Positions 39,831 through 44,628 of a stretch of 44,628 bases of DNA are shown here, one piece after another. Under the pieces are notes generated by a model. It did no database searches. It saw only the letters and a list, made by a program, of their open reading frames with translations, and had not been told where the DNA came from. The stretch lies in assembly GCA_021107435.1 (NCBI GenBank), contig JAIOSV010000074.1, forward strand, positions 1-44,628. Direction: 5' to 3'. The DNA comes from Candidatus Sabulitectum sp. (lineage in GTDB: Bacteria > Fermentibacterota > Fermentibacteria > Fermentibacterales > JCC-6). Made by a program: the position numbers and the translations under genes. Position 1 is the stretch's first letter; every line of letters begins with the position of its first letter.

Positions 39831-40258
39831 CGAGAATCTCTGAGTTTCTTCTCAAACCTTATCAGGACTATTTTCTGCTCATCGGTCTCCACCGCGAATG
39901 GATTTGTTTCCCTCAGGGTTTCTATTGCCGTGGTGGCGGAAATATCTCCACCCCTCATGAGCCAGGCAGCGCCGAATGTGCCTGTTCTTCCGTTGCCTCC
40001 TTCACAGTGTACAAGAACTGTACCTTCTGATGCTTCCACAAGTTTTACAAACCGCAAAAGTTTTTCCAGGGCAGGTGCATCATAATCTCTGACAGCTATC
40101 TCCACCCATTTCACTCCAGGAATGGCCGGGTTGTATCTCAATCTCTGCTCAGCCGGGTCAATGAGTGAAACGATGGTGGTAAGGTTGTCTATTCTTAGTT
40201 CAGACTGCTTCGGGTTATGAGAACCCATAAGTTTCGGTTTGTCTATCCACCACTGCAT
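39827..40258 (-). CDS. Dual-specificity/tyrosine phosphatase-like protein
   Basis: The protein has 143 residues from ATG 40258, which has GAAAGG 9 nt upstream; the frame opens at 40324. The PTP loop HCEGGNGRTGT gives nucleophile C85 and R91. WVEIAVRDYDAP contributes a candidate general acid (D58 or D60). The fold is a minimal cysteine phosphatase. Substrate unknown: it may be phosphotyrosine, phospholipid or RNA. It is convergent with alkD and divergent from the TauE gene. Confidence 0.85.
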   Translation of the reverse strand: MQWWIDKPKLMGSHNPKQSELRIDNLTTIVSLIDPAEQRLRYNPAIPGVKWVEIAVRDYDAPALEKLLRFVKLVEASEGTVLVHCEGGNGRTGTFGAAWLMRGGDISATTAIETLRETNPFAVETDEQKIVLIRFEKKLRDSR

Positions 40259-40375
40259 TCTGCTTACCTTTCGTATGCGATTTGAAGACGCCGGACAGAA
40301 CCTAACATACAAGACCGGCCACACGGTTACTATATTCCGGTTTCAATTCCACAGGAACTTACGGAAGGAGCTTGT

Positions 40376-41092
40376 GTGCTGCCAATCTTTGTGATTATAT
40401 GCTGCGCAGGAATTCTGCAGGGATTCTGCGGGTTTGGATATTCACTGCTTGCTCTCCCTCTTCTCTGTCTTTTTGCCCCGGCGCAATGGGCTGTTCCCGT
40501 AATAGCAGTTTCAAGTCTTGCTCTGAATACTATGGTACTCAGCACTTCCTGGCGCAGTATAAGACTGAGGGGTTTTCTTCCTCTGACTCTTGCGGGAATG
40601 GCGTTCACCCCTCTGGGAGCATGGATGCTTGGCTCTCTGTCGGATACTGCTGTAAGGGTGATTATAGGCATATCAGTTACAACTGCATCCCTGCTTTCGC
40701 TTTCCAGGTGGGCTCCCCACATGAGAAGAACCCCGGCAGGTATGGCTGCAACAGGAGCTCTATCCGGAATCTTCAACGGTCTCACCATATTCAGCGGACC
40801 GCCTGCGGTAATTTACCTTTCCGCGACAGAAGCTGAAAAGAGTTCATTCAGAGGAAATCTGTCCGCTTTCTTTCTTGTGCTGACAATAACCGCAATTCCC
40901 TCATTCGTCGGTGCAGGAGTAGCTTCCACAGCAAACCTTCTGCAGGCCGCAATCTATCTGCCTGCAGCAGCAATCGGTGGTACTGCGGGAATTCTACTTG
41001 CAAAAAAAGTTGACAGCTCAACCTTCAGGAAAACAGCCCTTGTCATTCTTTCTCTTCTGGGTGTTTCCGGAGCGGTGCAGGCTCTGGTTTAA
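40376..41092 (+). CDS. TauE/SafE-family sulfite/sulfonate exporter-like permease
   Basis: The protein has 238 residues with ~7-8 hydrophobic segments. The family's internal repeat is visible as ILQGFCGFGYSLLALP near residue 13 and ATGALSGIFNGLTIFSGPP near 125. Such permeases move sulfite, sulfoacetate or other anions. Translation starts at GTG 40376, 5 nt after AAGGAG. It overlaps the convergent MATE gene by 4 bases. Substrate cannot be deduced; no sulfonate-metabolism gene is adjacent. Confidence 0.85.
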   Translation: MLPIFVIICCAGILQGFCGFGYSLLALPLLCLFAPAQWAVPVIAVSSLALNTMVLSTSWRSIRLRGFLPLTLAGMAFTPLGAWMLGSLSDTAVRVIIGISVTTASLLSLSRWAPHMRRTPAGMAATGALSGIFNGLTIFSGPPAVIYLSATEAEKSSFRGNLSAFFLVLTITAIPSFVGAGVASTANLLQAAIYLPAAAIGGTAGILLAKKVDSSTFRKTALVILSLLGVSGAVQALV

Positions 41093-42495
41093 TCCATATC
41101 TGTTGCTGGCACGATTAATTCAGCGTCTTTAATATCATGGACAAAGTGATCAGCTCCGGTTTTCCAGGTTCCCTTCCTGAACCAAAACCAGCCGATAATG
41201 GTTACCACAGTATTTGAGATGAACATTGACCACCATATCCCCAGAGGGCCAATTCCAAAAGTGTATGCCAGAAGGTATGCCCCGGGAATTCTCAATACCC
41301 ACAGCCTTGTCATATTAAGTACCATCACCGGCATGGTGTACCCCGAGCCTTGAAAACTGCCCAGAAGTACAAGAAAAAACCCGAACACAAACACTGAGGG
41401 AGTTGTTATGCGAAACATGGTCCTGCCCAGTTGAATAACCTCGGTATCATTCACAAAGGCTCTTGCTATGTCCGCGCCAAAAAAGAACATGCCCAGAGCC
41501 ATTGGAAGAAGTATCATCCCGATAAGCAGCAAGGCGGTTCGTGAAGATTCTTCAGCTCTGTCCACATTTCCTGCACCAAGATTCTGCCCTACGGCAGTGG
41601 CATTTGCCTGACTGAGACCAAAGGCGGGAACCATAGCCATGTGGATTATCCTGTTACCCACTCCAAACGCAGCGGTCACCGCACTGCCGAATGAATTCAC
41701 AATGCCTATCATGAAAGTAAACCCAAGGCTGGTCGCAAGCTGACCCATTGATACGGGAAGCCCTATCTTCATGATCTTTTTAATCATCGGGTGATCCGGT
41801 TTCAAATCAGCAACTGCTATCCGCATGCCATTGCTGCCTTTGAACAACCGGTGCATTCCAATTCCAGAGGCAAGTGCCCGGCTGAAAACAGTGGCAACAG
41901 CAGCACCAACCACACCCATTTCCGGGAAAGGCCCCAGACCAAAAATCAGTATTGGATCCAGAATCACATTTACAATAACTGCAATAAGATTCACCTGCAT
42001 GGGTCCAATTGTGTCTCCCAGGCCTGTGCTGATTCCCTGATAGACAAAGAAAACAAAAAGCAGAGGAAAGCCTGTGAATATCCAGCGCATGTAATCGTAA
42101 GTCATCTGCCATGAATCCGCAGGGGTCTGGAGAAGATTAAGTATCCGGGGTGTAAGAAAGAAACCGGCAACTCCCAGCACCAGTCCTATACCTGTCAGAA
42201 TAAAGAGAAGCTGCCCTCCAACCAGTGTGGCTTTCTTTTCGTTGCCGGCTCCCTTGAATTGACTCACAAGGGTAGTGCCAGCGGCACTTATTCCAAGGGC
42301 AAGGGAAAACCCGACAAAGAACACATGCATTGTAATTGTAGGTGCTGTAAGAGCCTGGCGGCCAATTTTCCCCAGCCAGAACGCATCAGCGAGATTGTAA
42401 AAGGTCTGAAGCAGATGAGAAAGCATCACAGGCCAGGCCAGGAGCATGAGTTTGCCTCTCGCGGAACCGGTGGTCATGTCAATCGATCCGGACAT
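41089..42495 (-). CDS. MATE-family multidrug/organic cation efflux protein
   Basis: The protein has 468 residues from ATG 42495, with 12 hydrophobic segments in two homologous halves. The typical features are WPVMLSHLLQTFYNLADAFW in helix 1, GTTLVSQFKGAGN after helix 3, and their second-half counterparts MGQLATSLGFTFMIGIVNSFG and NATAVGQNLGAGN. It should use a Na+ or H+ gradient to export cationic compounds. The start is uncertain: no strong Shine-Dalgarno sequence is seen, 42480 is an alternative, and the frame extends to 42588. It is divergent from the aldehyde dehydrogenase gene. Confidence 0.88.
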   Translation of the reverse strand: MSGSIDMTTGSARGKLMLLAWPVMLSHLLQTFYNLADAFWLGKIGRQALTAPTITMHVFFVGFSLALGISAAGTTLVSQFKGAGNEKKATLVGGQLLFILTGIGLVLGVAGFFLTPRILNLLQTPADSWQMTYDYMRWIFTGFPLLFVFFVYQGISTGLGDTIGPMQVNLIAVIVNVILDPILIFGLGPFPEMGVVGAAVATVFSRALASGIGMHRLFKGSNGMRIAVADLKPDHPMIKKIMKIGLPVSMGQLATSLGFTFMIGIVNSFGSAVTAAFGVGNRIIHMAMVPAFGLSQANATAVGQNLGAGNVDRAEESSRTALLLIGMILLPMALGMFFFGADIARAFVNDTEVIQLGRTMFRITTPSVFVFGFFLVLLGSFQGSGYTMPVMVLNMTRLWVLRIPGAYLLAYTFGIGPLGIWWSMFISNTVVTIIGWFWFRKGTWKTGADHFVHDIKDAELIVPATDMD

Positions 42496-42656
42496 CTTTA
42501 CATTTCTCAAGTTCAGCTCGATTCCCAGTGGAGTGGTACTGAACACGGAACATAATAATTTGAGAAAACAGCATGAAAAACCCCACAAAGAAAGTGGAAT
42601 TGATTATATACGCCACTCGTTATGAACAATGAACATAACCAAAGGAACAAGGAATT

Positions 42657-44201
42657 ATGAATGTGAATGAAGTAAAAAAACAAGTAATGGATGGCTTGGG
42701 CCTGCTCGATATCAACTCCGGTGTATATCACGGAAATTGGATGGCGACAGCAGGCAAAAAGACCATTGAATCCGTCTGCCCGATTGACGGGCAGGTACTC
42801 GGCTCTGTTGCGCAGGGTGAAGAAGAAGACTATGAGCAGGTAATGAGCGCTGCACAAAGTGCCTTTAAAGTATGGTCCGCAATTCCAGCTCCCCGAAGAG
42901 GAGAAGTTGTCAGAGAGATCGGAGCGGAGTTACTGAAGAACAAGGAACTGCTCGGGCTCCTCATAACCCTTGAAGTCGGGAAAACCATCACAGAAGGAAC
43001 TGGAGAAATTCAGGAAGCCATAGATATCGCCAATTTTGCAGTAGGTCTTTCAAGACAACTCTACGGTTACACAATAGCCAGCGAAAGACCGGAACACAGG
43101 CTCATGGAGCAATGGCATCCCCTTGGAACCATTGGAGTAATCACTTCCTTTAATTTCCCTGCAGCAGTGTGGGCATGGAATGCTCTGATTGCCGCAGTTG
43201 TTGGTAATGTAACCGTATGGAAGCCCTCCAGCAGCGCACTTCTTACAGCAGTAGCAGTTTCCCGCATCGCCAATAAAGTAACTGAAAGAAACGGTCTTCC
43301 GCCAATCTTTCTCCTGGCCTGCGGCAGCGGCAGAACAGTCGGCAACCTTCTTGTAAACGACAAGAGAGTACCTCTCATTTCCTTTACCGGTTCAACTGCC
43401 ACAGGCCGCTCGATTGGAGAGCAGACAGCAACACGGTTCGGCAAATCCATTCTTGAGCTGGGCGGCAACAACTGCGCAGTTGTCACCCAAAACGCAGACA
43501 TGAATCTTGCCGTAAAGGGCGTAGCTTTCGGAGCCATGGCCACAGCAGGACAGCGGTGCACATCAACAAGAAGAGTCCTCGTGCACAGCAGTATTTATGA
43601 CAGCTTCATCTCAAAGTTGAGAGATGTCTACAGCAAGGTCAATATCGGCAGCCCTCTTGATCCCACAACAGTAGTTGGACCCCTTGTCGACAAGAATGCC
43701 ATTGACGATTTCAAATCAACAGTCCGTAAAGCAAAGGAACAGGGTGGAAGAATTCTTCACGGTGGAGCCGTACACGAGGCAGCAGGCTGCAAAAACGGCT
43801 GCTTCGTAACTCCCACCATTATCGAGATGGACAGGCAGGAGGGTATTGTTCTCGAGGAAACCTTTGCCCCTATCCTCTATGTGATGAAATATGAAAGCCT
43901 TGAAAACGCTGTAGAAATTCATAATGCAGTTCCTCAGGGTCTTTCATCCGCCATATTCTCCACAGATATCCGTGAAACAGAATACTTCATATCCAGCGCA
44001 GGTTCAGACTGTGGAATTGTGAATGTTAACACATCAACAGCAGGCGCAGAAATAGGTGGAGCCTTCGGCGGAGAAAAAGAAACCGGCGGAGGTCGCGAGA
44101 GCGGCAGCGATGCCTGGAAGTACTATGCCAGAAGACAGACAGTAACAATAAACTACGGCAAAGACATACCTCTCTCTCAGGGAGTTGTCTTCCCTGTTTA
44201 G
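42657..44201 (+). CDS. ALDH7-type aldehyde dehydrogenase (aminoadipate-semialdehyde-like)
   Basis: The protein has 514 residues. Catalytic C301 lies in TAGQRCTSTRR, the general base E267 in LELGGNNC, the oxyanion Asn in SFNFPAAVWAWN, and the NAD site in SFTGSTATG. The NNC after LGG and the TSTRR after Cys are closest to the ALDH7 (antiquitin/piperideine-6-carboxylate dehydrogenase) group, which oxidises 2-aminoadipate 6-semialdehyde in lysine breakdown. No other lysine-pathway gene is nearby, so the substrate is inferred. AAGGA precedes the ATG by 7 nt. A strong hairpin follows the stop. Confidence 0.88.
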   Translation: MNVNEVKKQVMDGLGLLDINSGVYHGNWMATAGKKTIESVCPIDGQVLGSVAQGEEEDYEQVMSAAQSAFKVWSAIPAPRRGEVVREIGAELLKNKELLGLLITLEVGKTITEGTGEIQEAIDIANFAVGLSRQLYGYTIASERPEHRLMEQWHPLGTIGVITSFNFPAAVWAWNALIAAVVGNVTVWKPSSSALLTAVAVSRIANKVTERNGLPPIFLLACGSGRTVGNLLVNDKRVPLISFTGSTATGRSIGEQTATRFGKSILELGGNNCAVVTQNADMNLAVKGVAFGAMATAGQRCTSTRRVLVHSSIYDSFISKLRDVYSKVNIGSPLDPTTVVGPLVDKNAIDDFKSTVRKAKEQGGRILHGGAVHEAAGCKNGCFVTPTIIEMDRQEGIVLEETFAPILYVMKYESLENAVEIHNAVPQGLSSAIFSTDIRETEYFISSAGSDCGIVNVNTSTAGAEIGGAFGGEKETGGGRESGSDAWKYYARRQTVTINYGKDIPLSQGVVFPV

Positions 44202-44210
44202 GATAAAATC

Positions 44211-44232
44211 GCCCCCTCAAACAAGAGGGGGC
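44211..44232 (+). terminator. Terminator hairpin after the aldehyde dehydrogenase gene
   Basis: GCCCCCTC (44211-44218) pairs perfectly with GAGGGGGC (44225-44232) around AAACAA, 9 bases after the stop. A short CTTC follows instead of a long T-run. Confidence 0.7.
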
Positions 44233-44513
44233 CTTCAATACCAGAATAATCCAGCTCTCCTTTTCTGGTCCACCCGCAAAAGCCTCATCTATTAACTCGC
44301 CTTTACAGCACTATAAGTATTGCATCGTTTGAAAACTTCCTGCTTTAGCTGACTCAGCTAAACCACGAGAATCACTATGCTATGTGTACAACCGTTTACC
44401 TTTTATTGCAACCTATCATCATTGACACACCCCAACCAATGTATCATCATCCCATTCACCCGTATTTTTCACGAGTTTACCTGAGTCAGTACAATCATTG
44501 TGTTCACTCTTAT
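44233..44513. other. Intergenic stretch with a 19-bp palindrome
   Basis: No gene is seen. TTTAGCTGA-C-TCAGCTAAA (44344-44362) is a perfect 9-bp palindrome with a single central base, the shape of a regulator-binding site. It is 150 bp upstream of the promoter of the next gene, and no gene starts near it. The rest is AT-rich without clear structure. Confidence 0.5.
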
Positions 44514-44546
44514 GAGATTGACATCTCAATCTCAAGCTTGCATAAT
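44514..44546 (+). promoter_or_regulatory. Promoter with overlapping operator for the edge antitoxin gene
   Basis: TTGACA (44518-44523), 17 bases, CATAAT (44541-44546). The inverted repeat GAGATTGA-CATC-TCAATCTC (44514-44533) covers the -35 box. This is a strong sigma-70-type promoter placed for repression by its own AbrB-type product, 41 bases before the ATG. Confidence 0.6.
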
Positions 44547-44587
44547 CTTACTGGTAAGACGCTAAGCTCAAGATGATTGGAGTGGAA

Positions 44588-44628
44588 ATGAATACAGTAG
44601 CCACAACAAAAATGTCTTCCAAGGGACA
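44588..44628 (+). CDS. AbrB/SpoVT-type antitoxin or regulator, N-terminus only
   Basis: The window ends after 13 codons and two bases: MNTVATTKMSSKG. This matches the first strand of AbrB-family swapped-hairpin proteins (xxATxKMSSKGQVVIPxxxR). AGTGGA lies 3 nt before the ATG, a weak Shine-Dalgarno sequence. A strong promoter with an inverted repeat sits upstream. In this setting it is likely the antitoxin of another VapBC-type module whose toxin would lie to the right of the window. Confidence 0.7.
   Translation, partial: MNTVATTKMSSKG

Noticed and set aside
44233-44513. tRNA or small RNA gene
   Set aside because: The 19-bp palindrome has no loop and I found no cloverleaf or terminator that would support an RNA gene.

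Overview
The window looks like chromosomal DNA of an uncultured, anaerobic, fermentative Gram-negative bacterium, most likely of the FCB superphylum (Fermentibacteria/Hyd24-12-like). This is inference. It rests on secreted proteins with type IX/FlgD-like C-terminal sorting domains, FG-GAP and PQQ-type propellers, abundant lipoproteins and a set of flavin/Fe-S electron-confurcating enzymes. TGA, TAA and TAG all act as normal stops. Shine-Dalgarno sequences are clear, and several TTGACN-N17-TATNNT promoters can be read. I saw no rRNA, tRNA, CRISPR array or insertion sequence.

Layout. 1-4.0 kb: secreted proteins. These are a PQQ-propeller C-terminus, a sorting-domain protein, and three tandem members of an unnamed small secreted family sharing a DGTPQW motif; a fourth member lies at 22 kb. 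4.2-17.5 kb: the core of the window. A 1213-residue sigma-54 activator (pseudokinase, TPRs, AAA+, Fis HTH) is followed by nfnAB, a response regulator fused to two RAM-like domains, and a NuoE/NuoF-like pair with a 1221-residue fusion subunit. The fusion joins a NuoG-type ferredoxin, a GltD/NfnB-like flavodomain, a 2[4Fe-4S] ferredoxin and a catalytically dead molybdopterin-type domain. Together these look like a redox hub linking NADH, NADPH and ferredoxin, with its own regulators.

17.6-19.4 kb: a graveyard of minus-strand genes. It holds a DUF1016/YhcG-type nuclease pseudogene with in-frame TGA codons, fragments of neighbouring genes, a CopG-type antitoxin remnant, and a membrane-protein gene truncated by a recombination joint. 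19.4-27.3 kb: accessory genes. They include a SatD-family protein, two paralogous 6-bladed-propeller lipoproteins plus a pseudogene fragment of a third, an FG-GAP sorting-domain protein, an XRE regulator with two duplicated membrane proteins, and a zinc-ribbon-like protein. 27.4-28.8 kb: two divergent toxin-antitoxin modules. One is a FitA-like antitoxin with a frameshifted PIN toxin; the other is an intact AbrB-type VapB with VapC. Both have readable promoter or operator elements.

28.8-44.6 kb: mostly housekeeping and envelope genes. They comprise a barrel protein and lipoprotein pair, a PAS histidine kinase with an NtrC-like response regulator that has lost GAFTGA and the Walker-B glutamate, a CPA2 antiporter, a DUF445 protein, an HtrA-like protease, AlkD, a tyrosine/dual-specificity phosphatase, a TauE/SafE transporter, a MATE exporter and an ALDH7-type aldehyde dehydrogenase. 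A further AbrB-type antitoxin with a strong promoter/operator runs off the right edge.
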